DNA of 51,648 bases, taken from Cytophagales bacterium. GTDB taxonomy: Bacteria > Bacteroidota > Bacteroidia > Cytophagales > Cyclobacteriaceae. The notes below the pieces were generated by a model. It was not told the DNA's origin, made no database searches, and was given only the letters and a program-made list of their open reading frames with translations. The position numbers and the translations under genes were made by a program. Where the stretch lies: contig JAAFHY010000016.1 of the NCBI GenBank assembly GCA_013298505.1, positions 1 to 51,648 of the forward strand, given 5' to 3'. Shown piece by piece: positions 8,722 to 16,561 of this stretch. Numbering within the stretch: position 1 is the stretch's first letter; each line of letters opens with the position of its first letter.

Positions 8722-9003
8722 ATGAAAACAGTTATCCTCACCCCGCAAGATATCGACCGCGTCATTGAAATGGCGTGGGAGGACCGCACACCTTTTGAGG
8801 CCATTGAACATCAATTTGGTTTGTTGGAAAAGGAAGTCATCGAACTGATGCGCAGCCAGATGAAGGCTAGCAGTTTCAAAATGTGGCGCAAACGTACGCA
8901 TGGTCGTGCTACTAAGCATAAAAAACTGAGTACTGTTGATGACAGTCGTTTTAAGTCAACGCTTCAGCGAGTTATTACGAGCAATAAAATCAGTAAACGA
9001 TGA
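8722..9003 (+). CDS. TIGR03643 / DUF2805 family protein
   Basis: This small cytoplasmic protein of 93 residues contains LTPQDIDRVIEMAWEDRTPFEAIE, then FGLLEKEVIELMRSQM, SSFKMWRKRTHGRATKH: the whole of the TIGR03643 family. The family is habitually encoded beside photolyase or cryptochrome genes in Bacteroidota and cyanobacteria, and its helical layout suggests a small DNA-binding fold, but its function is not established. ATG 8722 fits the family start; an in-frame ATG at 8698 would add eight unsupported residues. Its TGA overlaps the ATG of the photolyase-like gene (ATGA), so the two are coupled. Confidence 0.85.
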   Translation: MKTVILTPQDIDRVIEMAWEDRTPFEAIEHQFGLLEKEVIELMRSQMKASSFKMWRKRTHGRATKHKKLSTVDDSRFKSTLQRVITSNKISKR

Positions 9004-10136
9004 ATGACTTGTTTCCTAAAAGGGAAAACGAAATTTCGTTCCCTACTGATTACAGCTCCATCATGGAACGGTTGAATCGTATCAATCCCGTACAATACGG
9101 CAAGACGAGGAATTTCATTGACGGTGCAGTCACGTATCTTTCCCCTTATATTTCGCGCGGAGTTATTAGCACCAAACAGGTGCAAGAAGCCGTGCTCGCC
9201 AAAGGTCATCACCCAGCCGCAATCGAAAAATTTTTGCAAGAGCTGGCGTGGCGCGAATATTTTCAGCATGTATGGCAAGCCAAGAGCGATGAATTATTCA
9301 AGGACCTGAAGCAACCACAGCCCGATGTATTACATTTTAAAATGCTAGCGGCCATCAACAATACTACCACTGGTATTGCAGCCATTGATAGGTTGATAAA
9401 CCAGTTTTACGAAACCGGCTACCTACACAACCATGTGCGGATGTACATCGCGAGTATTGCATGTAACATGGGCAAGGCACATTGGTACGCACCAGCACAA
9501 TGGATGTACTACCATTTATTAGATGGCGATTTAGCGAGTAACACATGCAGTTGGCAATGGGTAGCGGGTGCATTCTCTTCCAAAAAATACTATTGCAGTC
9601 AAGAGAATATCAACCGGTACACCCACAGTTTTCAGCAAAATACATTTTTGGATTTGCCTACAGAAAGTTTATCAAGTTCAACGATTCCAAGTATTCTAAA
9701 ACCAACCATCGATTTACACCTAACAACACATCTACCAAATTTGGCTAAGCTAAACATTGATATCAGCAAGCCCACGCTTATCTACAATTCCTACAATCTT
9801 GACCCGATGTGGCGGTGTAATGATGATGCAAATCGGGTGTTATTACTAGAACCCTCGCATTTTCAAAAATTTCCTGTCGGTGAAAAGGTTATCGACTTTA
9901 TACTTGCTCTTTCGAAGAACATTCCTGAAATCAAAATAATAGTGAGTGAAGTTTTTGAGTTACTTGAACTATATAAAAATTCTGAGTTCACAGATAAAGC
10001 GTTGATTTCAAAAGAACATCCTGCCTTCGTCCATTATCCTGGAATAAAAGATAAGCGAGATTGGATGTACCCCGAAGTAAAAGGCTACTTTAATTCTTTC
10101 TATTCATTTTGGAAGAAGTGCGAGCGTCACCGATAG
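9000..10136 (+). CDS. Cryptochrome/photolyase-family flavoprotein with FAD domain first
   Basis: The 378-residue protein begins almost directly with the all-helical photolyase FAD-binding domain: YLSPYISRGVIS near 47, LQELAWREYFQHVW near 80, NHVRMYIAS near 148, and DGDLASNTCSWQWVAGAFSSKKYY near 178-200. The usual N-terminal alpha/beta antenna domain is missing. Instead, about 130 residues at the C-terminus (LLLEPSHFQKFPVGEKVIDFILALSK) look like a small alpha/beta segment. Family knowledge suggests blue-light sensing or DNA photorepair; which of the two is undetermined. It is the second gene of a coupled pair with TIGR03643 and precedes an SDR/DUF2867 gene, as in other light-response loci. Confidence 0.83.
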   Translation: MNDLFPKRENEISFPTDYSSIMERLNRINPVQYGKTRNFIDGAVTYLSPYISRGVISTKQVQEAVLAKGHHPAAIEKFLQELAWREYFQHVWQAKSDELFKDLKQPQPDVLHFKMLAAINNTTTGIAAIDRLINQFYETGYLHNHVRMYIASIACNMGKAHWYAPAQWMYYHLLDGDLASNTCSWQWVAGAFSSKKYYCSQENINRYTHSFQQNTFLDLPTESLSSSTIPSILKPTIDLHLTTHLPNLAKLNIDISKPTLIYNSYNLDPMWRCNDDANRVLLLEPSHFQKFPVGEKVIDFILALSKNIPEIKIIVSEVFELLELYKNSEFTDKALISKEHPAFVHYPGIKDKRDWMYPEVKGYFNSFYSFWKKCERHR

Positions 10137-10224
10137 ATTGTATTTCTACTTTGAAGTGGTATTCCGGCTTTTTCGTTGTAACATTGGTGTTGTTCTGTTG
10201 TTTTCAAATGACTGTTAACTAGAC

Positions 10225-11670
10225 ATGAAAATTCTTCTTACTGGCTCCACAGGTTATATCGGCCGAAGACTGTTGCCCGTTTTGGTGGAAGCAGGCTATC
10301 ATGTTATTTGTTTAGTGCGCGACCAACGCAGGTTCGATTGGGAGGATTTCACGAAAGAATTTCTTAAAAATGTGACGGTCATTGAATATGACTTGAATCA
10401 GCCCAAAGGCGCGTTGACGGTTCCGAAAGACATCGATGCTGCCTACTACTTGGTTCATTCGATGAGTTCCTCTAATCCAGACTTTACGAGCTTAGAAACA
10501 GAGTCCGCTGAAAACTTTGTCAACGTGGTGAACCAAACAGAAGCAAAACAAATCGTTTACCTAAGCGGTATCGTGAACGATGCAGATCTATCCGACCACT
10601 TGTTGTCTCGTAAGAATGTGGAAGATGTGTTGGCGAAAGCCAAAGCACCATTTACTGTTTTGAGAGCAGCCATTATCATCGGCTCGGGCAGTGCGTCCTT
10701 CGAAATCATTCGCGATCTGGTCGAAAAACTTCCCGTGATGATTGCCCCTAAGTGGCTAAAGACTCGCTGCCAACCGATCGGCATCCGAAACGTGATTGAG
10801 TATTTACAAGGCGTGCTGCTGAAACCAGAAACTTTTAACCAAACGTTTGATATTGGTGGAACGGAAATTCTTACCTACAACCAAATGCTATACGGCTTTG
10901 CTGATATGCGTGGGCTAAGACGTTGGATTATTACCGTCCCTGTACTAACGCCAAAGCTATCTTCTTTGTGGCTCGTATTTGTTACCTCTACAACCTACTC
11001 ACTAGCACGTAGTTTGGTCAATAGCATGAAGAACGAAGTCATTTGTAAAGACTTGCGCATCCGCGAAATTGTGCCCACCAAATTACTCAGCTATCAAGAA
11101 GCACTGCAATTGGCTTTTGATAAAATCAGTCAAAAAAATGTAGTGTCCAGTTGGAAAGACTCGATATCGCTCGGCACACTTGACAAAAATTTTTTAAATA
11201 ATACGTTTGTTCCAGAGCATGGCGTGTTCACTGACAAACGGCAAATCAATTTCACGCGAAACAAAAGTGAAGTTATTGAAAACATCTGGTTGATTGGTGG
11301 CAACCGTGGTTGGTATTTTGGCAATTGGATGTGGCGCATTCGTGGAGTGATGGATAAAATGGTGGGTGGCGTTGGCTTGCGCAGGGGCCGCAGGAGCGAC
11401 ACCGATTTAAAACCTGGCGATGCACTTGACTTTTGGCGCGTGTTGGTTGCCGACAAACCAAATGGCAGATTATTACTTTTTGCAGAAATGAAATTGCCCG
11501 GGGAAGCGTGGCTGGAGTTTAAAATAAAAGAAAGCGAAGGAGAAAAGATTCTATTTCAAACTGCCACGTTTCGCCCACTCGGTATTTGGGGCAGATTGTA
11601 TTGGTATTCGGTGCTGCCCCTTCATGGATTGATTTTTCCAAAGATGGCGAAGAATATTATTCGCTATTAA
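10225..11670 (+). CDS. SDR-family NAD(P)-binding protein with C-terminal DUF2867
   Basis: The 481-residue protein has an extended SDR Rossmann domain at the N-terminus (GSTGYIGRRLLPVL, residues 7-20; YYLVHSMSS near 76; VLRAAIIIGSGS near 146) and a C-terminal DUF2867 region starting near residue 345 (WLIGGNRGWYFGNWMWRIRG, DFWRVL, LLLFAEMKLPGEAWLEF). The reaction is not known. The family often accompanies photolyase, SRPBCC and carotenoid genes in Bacteroidota. The gene starts 88 bases after the photolyase-like gene on the same strand and probably shares its light-related regulon. Confidence 0.82.
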   Translation: MKILLTGSTGYIGRRLLPVLVEAGYHVICLVRDQRRFDWEDFTKEFLKNVTVIEYDLNQPKGALTVPKDIDAAYYLVHSMSSSNPDFTSLETESAENFVNVVNQTEAKQIVYLSGIVNDADLSDHLLSRKNVEDVLAKAKAPFTVLRAAIIIGSGSASFEIIRDLVEKLPVMIAPKWLKTRCQPIGIRNVIEYLQGVLLKPETFNQTFDIGGTEILTYNQMLYGFADMRGLRRWIITVPVLTPKLSSLWLVFVTSTTYSLARSLVNSMKNEVICKDLRIREIVPTKLLSYQEALQLAFDKISQKNVVSSWKDSISLGTLDKNFLNNTFVPEHGVFTDKRQINFTRNKSEVIENIWLIGGNRGWYFGNWMWRIRGVMDKMVGGVGLRRGRRSDTDLKPGDALDFWRVLVADKPNGRLLLFAEMKLPGEAWLEFKIKESEGEKILFQTATFRPLGIWGRLYWYSVLPLHGLIFPKMAKNIIRY

Positions 11671-11702
11671 GTCCATCAAAGTAGCTGTGTGGTTCTTGGC
11701 GT

Positions 11703-11731
11703 CCTCTGCGGTTATAAATTTACCACAGAGG
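11703..11731. repeat. Short CCTCTGCGGT/ACCACAGAGG hairpin in a convergent spacer
   Basis: Arms of ten bases with one mismatch surround a 9-base AT loop. It stands between the ends of the SDR/DUF2867 gene and the minus-strand membrane protein. Palindromes of the CTCTG...CAGAG type are frequent between Bacteroidota genes. It may serve as a bidirectional end signal, but there is no T tract. Confidence 0.5.
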
Positions 11732-11768
11732 CAGAGAGAATTAAAATACAAAGGACAGAATGAAAATC

Positions 11769-12176
11769 TTAATTCAGTCCCCGCAAAAACTCTAACAGTT
11801 TCATCTCCCTTCTTAAAATCCGAATCAGAAATAAAGCAAAGGCAGCTAAGAACCCATAGCCGCTTATCACACAATAAAGATACATACCATGTGATAGGTT
11901 GGCCTTGAAAGCTGGAAGCAGGAATGTAAAACCAATTACATATAGAATGTAAATAATGGGGATAAATAGTGTGTGGATTTTCTTTCTCCACGCATAGTAG
12001 CCTTGCATCTTTGTGCTGTACGCTGTCAGCGATTGGTCAGGATTGATTTTTTTAAATCGGCTCGCGCTCATCCATTCCAAAGCCACTCGAACCATCATTA
12101 CCACAGTCATCAATGTTAAGCCTATGGTTAGCTCATTCATCGTATGGGCATCCATCCAAATAAAGTACGCAGTCAT
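11769..12176 (-). CDS. Small hypothetical inner-membrane protein
   Basis: About 135 residues with four hydrophobic segments: IGLTLMTVVMMVRVALEW, LFIPIIYILYVIGFTFLL, MYLYCVISGYGFLAAFALFLI, plus a weaker N-terminal stretch. A basic C-terminus follows (RILRREMKLLEFLRG). I do not recognise the family. The start is uncertain: ATG at 12176 is chosen, with ATG 12140 (MNELTIG) also possible and an extension to 12203 less likely. It is the last gene on the minus strand before the convergent SDR/DUF2867 gene. The 281 bases between it and the DUF1003 gene hold nothing I can name. Confidence 0.6.
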   Translation of the reverse strand: MTAYFIWMDAHTMNELTIGLTLMTVVMMVRVALEWMSASRFKKINPDQSLTAYSTKMQGYYAWRKKIHTLFIPIIYILYVIGFTFLLPAFKANLSHGMYLYCVISGYGFLAAFALFLIRILRREMKLLEFLRGLN

Positions 12177-12457
12177 TTTGCACAGTTCGTATCTGGTACA
12201 CAATCATCGTTTAATTTTAAAAATAGGGATGCCCGATTAGCACAACTAGGATGAACTTCCTTTCGGTAATTTGACTACTAGCTTCACACGCACCAAATTT
12301 ATACGAGCTTTATAAAAACTGTCAGGCTTGGATAGTATGCCTGATTAATAATAACTAACTGTAAACAAAAAATACTGTTGAAATAAAACGGAAAAATAAT
12401 AATGCTGAAGCCTGAATAAGAAATGAGGCATTGGGATTACATTCTGTTTGCTATTTT

Positions 12458-13156
12458 CTAATTCTTCTTTATTCTAATTTCTTTCATTAAGTCTTCAAGA
12501 TAGTCAGTCTGAACTTCTTGAATTTCTAATAGTATTTTGTTTTGATGAACCAGTAGGTGGTCCATTTTTTCACTCAATAACTTTATTTCAAGTTCTGCTT
12601 TTAGATTGATTTTATAATCGTGTTCGCCCCGTTGCCGATCTTTTTGCTCTTGTCGGTTTTGACTCATCATAATAATTGGTGCTTGAATAGCAGCCAAACA
12701 GGAAAGGATGAGGTTCAATAAAATAAAAGGATACGGGTCAAATGGTTTTGTGGCAAGAAACCAACTATTAATGAGCATCCAAATCAGTATGAAAGAAAAA
12801 AATATGATTATAAAAATCCAACTACCACCAAATGCAGCTACCTTATCGGCAATTCGCTGTCCGAAAGTGAGCTCTGCTTCTATTTCTTCTTGTATATTTT
12901 CAGAAAGAATGGAGTTGTTCTTAATTGCTTCCATCACGTCCTTATCAATTACTGCCATTTCACCTTTTTCTTGCGTTATCAATGAGGTCAGATAAAGCCG
13001 TCTGTATTTGTTCAATTCAGCTATTGATATACTGTCGCCTTTGTCAAAATCGGGGAAGTCGGTCTTTATGAGATTGAAGACTCCTTCTCTGATGTCTTGA
13101 CCTACTACCTCTTCCCCCTTCAAAATTTCATGTTTGCTAATATGGCTAGTTTTCAT
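12458..13156 (-). CDS. DUF1003 membrane protein
   Basis: The 232-residue form starts at ATG 13156 (MKTSHISKHEILKGEEVVG). A GTG at 13222 would add 22 strongly basic residues that the family lacks. The C-terminal half carries the DUF1003 signature: ADKVAAFGGSWIFIIIFFSFILIWMLIN, PFDPYPFILLNLILSCLAAIQAPIIMMSQNRQ. This gives two transmembrane helices joined by a short loop, followed by a cytoplasmic coiled segment. Function is unknown in this family. It is a single-gene unit in the accessory stretch. Confidence 0.83.
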   Translation of the reverse strand: MKTSHISKHEILKGEEVVGQDIREGVFNLIKTDFPDFDKGDSISIAELNKYRRLYLTSLITQEKGEMAVIDKDVMEAIKNNSILSENIQEEIEAELTFGQRIADKVAAFGGSWIFIIIFFSFILIWMLINSWFLATKPFDPYPFILLNLILSCLAAIQAPIIMMSQNRQEQKDRQRGEHDYKINLKAELEIKLLSEKMDHLLVHQNKILLEIQEVQTDYLEDLMKEIRIKKN

Positions 13157-13321
13157 TTTGGATGTCTTTTTAAATAACCGATACCGTTTTTGAACTTGAC
13201 GAAGATGGCGATTTTTCGCCACAAATGTTGATGCGAAGAACCAAACTTTAATTAACCACAGATGTGTTTGCAGAGCACTGAATCAATAGATTTGTCAAGC
13301 CCGTTTTGCGCGCTTACTTTT

Positions 13322-14239
13322 TTAGTTAAATGAAGCTCTGAATTCCAACGGGGTTAGATTGGTTTTGGATTTAAATAACTTGTTGAATGATTGCGAATGT
13401 TCAAAACCCAATGCGTACGCAATTTCGCTTACGGATAAATTGGTAGTAGCTAATTTTACCTTAGCGGTTTCTATTAATTTAGTATGTATATGCTGTTGGG
13501 TTGTTTGTCCTGTTAAACTTTTTAGCATCGTGCTTAAATAGTCTGCTGTGAGATTCAAGCTTTGCGAAATAAATTGAACTGTAGGCAAGCCTTTATCAAA
13601 AACATTTTCACTTTTAAAATAGTCTTCCAAAAGTAATTCCAATCTATCTACTAGTTGATGATTAGAAATTTTGCGAGTCAAAAACTGTCGCTGATAAAAT
13701 CGCTCGGCATAATTAAGTAATAATTCTAATTGACTTATAATTATATGTTGACTAAACTGATCAAGGTTAGTTTGATATTCACCCCTCATATTTTGAAGTA
13801 TTTCAATGATGGTCTTCTCTTCCTTTTCGGATAAAAAAAGTGCCTCTCGAACTGAATAGTTTAAAAATAAATATTTTTTTATGCTGGTTGCCAAAGAGGC
13901 ACCAAATAGAAAATCAGGATGGACGGCCAAAATCCATCCTGACGGTTTACTATTCAAATCTTCTTCTATCAATTGAACCGAAATCACTTGCTCTGGCGAA
14001 AAAAAAGTCATTAGTCCCTCATCAAAATCATACGATTCTTGGCCATAACGATATTTACCTACTACATTTCGTTTTATAGAAATAGTATAAAATTCTTGTA
14101 CCCATTTCAATTCATTGTTAACAGGTGTTGGTTTTATTTCGCTATAATCTATCAAACTAATTAAAGGATGATTAGGTGGAGCTATGTTGTTGAAGCGATG
14201 AAGCTCGTTGATGCTCTTTAGTCTTGTTGGAATGGACAT
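13322..14239 (-). CDS. AraC-family transcriptional regulator
   Basis: The 305-residue protein has a C-terminal AraC/XylS DNA-binding domain with two helix-turn-helices. The first is around residues 235-255 (VQFISQSLNLTADYLSTMLKSLTG). The second is near 275-300 (SVSEIAYALGFEHSQSFNKLFKSKTNLTPLEFR), with the diagnostic F..S..F..LFK..TN.TP..FR pattern. The N-terminal half should be a cupin-like sensor. It lies 63 bases downstream of an SDR gene on the same strand, a pairing common in Bacteroidota in which the regulator controls the oxidoreductase. The inducer is unknown. Confidence 0.88.
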   Translation of the reverse strand: MSIPTRLKSINELHRFNNIAPPNHPLISLIDYSEIKPTPVNNELKWVQEFYTISIKRNVVGKYRYGQESYDFDEGLMTFFSPEQVISVQLIEEDLNSKPSGWILAVHPDFLFGASLATSIKKYLFLNYSVREALFLSEKEEKTIIEILQNMRGEYQTNLDQFSQHIIISQLELLLNYAERFYQRQFLTRKISNHQLVDRLELLLEDYFKSENVFDKGLPTVQFISQSLNLTADYLSTMLKSLTGQTTQQHIHTKLIETAKVKLATTNLSVSEIAYALGFEHSQSFNKLFKSKTNLTPLEFRASFN

Positions 14240-14302
14240 CTTCCCAAAGTTAGTGAAGTTACTACTGGTTATAGCTCACCCAATTTTTGTTACTCTAACA
14301 AA

Positions 14303-15169
14303 TTAGAAAGGAAAATTTACTTTTGTCGTGTCCTTAGCCCAATCCCATAGTTTGGCATTGATGGCTTGGTCCAATGCGGCTGTATCAATTTTTGCCAAAG
14401 CTGGTTTCCCTTTTTGTTCATTGTGTCCATCGGGTCCCCAATATTGGCCTCCTTTAGAATCTTCATGTAAACAAGCGGCTATTGTAGGCTGAGCACCTTC
14501 TTTGGCAGTCATAAGTTCGAGTGAAGCGAGCATATTCTTATCCATGTATTTTTGTAAATCTGTTTCGCTGAAACCTGGATGTGCAGCTAAAGATATAATT
14601 TGGTTGCCATTTTTTCTAAGTCTCTTTTCAAATTCAAGGGCGAAAATTATATCTGCCAATTTGCTTTGTCCGTATTCTCTCCAATTTTGGTATTCTTTTT
14701 CTAAACAGAAATTATCAAAATCAATTTTTGCACCTCTATGAGCAATACTGCTTAGGGTTACTACTCTTGAACCTTTTGTTGCTTCTAACAAATTAAATAA
14801 GTGGCCTGTAAGTGCAAAATGACCTACGAAGTTTACTCCAAACTGAATTTCAAAGCCATCCTCAGTTTTTGATTGTGGCGGAATCATAATCCCAGCGTTG
14901 TTAATCAACAAGTCTAGTTTTGATTCAGCTTTTATCACATTGTCAGCAAAAGTTTTTACAGAGCGCAAGCTTGCCAAATCCAGCTGTTCATAAACTAATT
15001 TGCCTGTTCCACCGTCTGCCTTCATTCTTTCGATAGCATAAAGTGCTTTTTCTTGATTACGACAAGCAACATATACTTTTGCTCCCTTTTTGTATAAGTC
15101 CAAGGCAGTTTCATATCCTATGCCTGTATTTGAGCCTGTTACAATCGCTATTTTACCTGCTAAATTCAT
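14303..15169 (-). CDS. Short-chain dehydrogenase, retinol-dehydrogenase-like subfamily
   Basis: This 288-residue classical SDR shows a TGxxxGIG cofactor motif (TGSNTGIG, residues 11-18), ACRNQEKA suggesting NADP(H) preference through the Arg, LDLLINNAGIM near 86, and the catalytic Tyr and Lys in REYGQSK. The arrangement, with VNFVGHFALTG and HPGFSETDL, is close to the RDH11-14/WWOX-like branch, whose animal members reduce retinal. Bacterial members have broad, mostly uncharacterised substrates. It stands before an AraC regulator. The retinal module in this window makes a retinoid role conceivable but unproven. Confidence 0.83.
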   Translation of the reverse strand: MNLAGKIAIVTGSNTGIGYETALDLYKKGAKVYVACRNQEKALYAIERMKADGGTGKLVYEQLDLASLRSVKTFADNVIKAESKLDLLINNAGIMIPPQSKTEDGFEIQFGVNFVGHFALTGHLFNLLEATKGSRVVTLSSIAHRGAKIDFDNFCLEKEYQNWREYGQSKLADIIFALEFEKRLRKNGNQIISLAAHPGFSETDLQKYMDKNMLASLELMTAKEGAQPTIAACLHEDSKGGQYWGPDGHNEQKGKPALAKIDTAALDQAINAKLWDWAKDTTKVNFPF

Positions 15170-15295
15170 ATTTTCTTTTTTTTATTAAATAGTGATGCAA
15201 ATTTATTGGCGATAACTACGATCAATGTATCCAAAACCTTGAAAGTTGTAGCTAAAAAAATTTAGTTGAAGTTAGAGTCGTTTGAAAATGACACA

Positions 15296-15432
15296 GACCG
15301 TTTGTGTTTGCGCAGTAGGGAGCTTCCGAAGCCGCGGCCTGTCCCCGAAACCAAACGTTGAACGAAGATAACACTTATAGCTTACACGTCACCGCGCTAT
15401 TGCAGAAGCATTTTGTTGGTGGCTGTGTGGCC
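15296..15432 (-). repeat. attC-like palindromic element A, downstream of the hydrolase module
   Basis: Read on the minus strand it starts with the module-end 18-mer GGCCACACAGCCACCAAC, which is complementary at 16 of 18 positions to the module start at 16407-16424. It then shares a core with element B: TATCTT, a TTCGG/TTTCGGGGACA stretch, and CGCGGCTTCG. It is more decayed than B: the arms pair poorly and the expected GTT at the far end reads GTC. It occupies the middle of the 336-base spacer 15170-15505. A TATCTTCG at 15363-15370 (minus strand) could serve as a -7 element for the SDR gene. Confidence 0.6.
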
Positions 15433-15505
15433 TTCTGTTCGCTTCCTTTATAAACGTGTGTTTCATCTCAAAGCTAAGAAGATATTTGCGTCTAACGATC
15501 GTCAC

Positions 15506-16324
15506 TCATTTGATTAATTCATTAACAAAGTCACCGATTGCATCGTAAAGTTCTTTCGGGTTGTCGTAAAAAACAAAATGATTACTATCAGAAATTTCTT
15601 TAATGTTCATGCCGTTCCCTAGAAGATTTGGAATGTATGAAAGTGAACTATTTTCCTGTCCATAAATAAATACTCTGGGAATTTCCATTGCTAGATATTG
15701 TTTTAGCAATTCTCCTGTCGATGAATACCCTACGGTTTGAAAACTGTAATTGTAGTATGATTTTATGTTTGTATTTAGTTGCAAATTATTGGCAATAATA
15801 TGATACCCCGTATTGCCTTTACTTTTCATATCAACAATGGTGTTCGGGAATATTTTATTCTTGAAGGTATCATAGTCATACGTAACGACTTTACTCGAAA
15901 ACATACAATCCTCAAGCATTAGGTTTCCTTCAATGTTTATGTACCCCTTTACTTTAGCAAGTCCGCCTCGTTTCAAATATAACAAAGTCGTTAGTCCACC
16001 CATGCTTGTTCCACAAAGGATAAATTTCGCAATGTTTAGGTGCTCAATAAAAAGCGAAGTGATCGATGTCAGATCATCAACGTCAAGGAGAAAGTCGTCA
16101 TAGTATGTTGAATTTCCAGTTCCTGGATTATCAAAGCAAATGAGTGTGTGGTCAGCTAATGAATCTGACTTACATGATTCCAAATAATTCTCCTTGGCAC
16201 CACCCAGTCCATGAATAAATAAAATGGTCTCCTTATGTCCTTTGCGAAAAAAGTATTCAATTTCAAATTCTTTATCTTTATACGAAAGTTCAATTTTTCT
16301 AATTTGTGGTGTTTCCTTCTTCAT
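15506..16324 (-). CDS. Alpha/beta hydrolase in a cassette-like module
   Basis: The 272-residue alpha/beta hydrolase shows the oxyanion-hole HGLGG at 38-42, the nucleophile elbow GTSMGG with Ser107, a likely acid residue after strand 7 and the catalytic His249 (SNHFVFYDNP). There is no signal peptide. The substrate is unknown; small esters or lactones would be typical. The gene is framed by GTTGGTGGC-type ends (15415-15432 and 16407-16424, reverse complements at 16 of 18 positions), with a palindromic spacer on each side and one gene inside. This is the layout of an integron cassette, and it lies in the same orientation as the neighbouring HEPN module. Confidence 0.83.
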   Translation of the reverse strand: MKKETPQIRKIELSYKDKEFEIEYFFRKGHKETILFIHGLGGAKENYLESCKSDSLADHTLICFDNPGTGNSTYYDDFLLDVDDLTSITSLFIEHLNIAKFILCGTSMGGLTTLLYLKRGGLAKVKGYINIEGNLMLEDCMFSSKVVTYDYDTFKNKIFPNTIVDMKSKGNTGYHIIANNLQLNTNIKSYYNYSFQTVGYSSTGELLKQYLAMEIPRVFIYGQENSSLSYIPNLLGNGMNIKEISDSNHFVFYDNPKELYDAIGDFVNELIK

Positions 16325-16406
16325 TTTATGTGTTGTTTTGTCCCTGCTAATTTTAATTTCTCAGGAGATATTTCGCAATTTAACCTGTTTGTTGGAAAAT
16401 TTGTCC

Positions 16407-16558
16407 GGCCACATTGCCACCAACGTGAGTATTTGCGTTCGAGCGGGGCTTTCGAAGCCGCGTGGTGTCCCCGACACCGAACGCATTAAAGATACGAAAA
16501 CGTTGGATTACGCGTCAACCCCGCTTGACGCAAATACATTGTTGCCAGCAGTGCATTT
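16407..16558 (-). repeat. attC-like palindromic element B between the two modules
   Basis: On the minus strand the order is: module-end 18-mer of the HEPN gene (16558-16541), then an arm GTATTTGCGTCAAGCGGGG. A central region follows with its own GGTGTC-GGG-GACACC hairpin, then the matching arm CCCCGCTCGAACGCAAATAC, then the module-start 18-mer of the hydrolase (16424-16407). The arms pair over about 19 bases with two differences and the AAC...GTT cores lie 117 bases apart, inside the 57-141 range usual for integron attC sites. The flanking 7-mers do not match the strict RYYYAAC/GTTRRRY consensus. Confidence 0.72.
16487..16518 (-). promoter_or_regulatory. Candidate Bacteroidota-type promoter inside element B
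   Basis: On the minus strand TTGAC is followed 19 bases later by TATCTTTA, close to the Bacteroidota -33/-7 pattern (TTTG, TAnnTTTG). It would transcribe leftwards into the hydrolase gene, whose ATG is at 16324. Transcription from within an attC-like spacer would make the module self-sufficient. This rests on sequence match alone. Confidence 0.4.
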
Positions 16559-16561
16559 AAC

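Noticed and set aside
11551-11991. 146-codon minus-strand frame across the SDR/DUF2867 end
   Set aside because: It overlaps two better genes in other frames and resembles no family.
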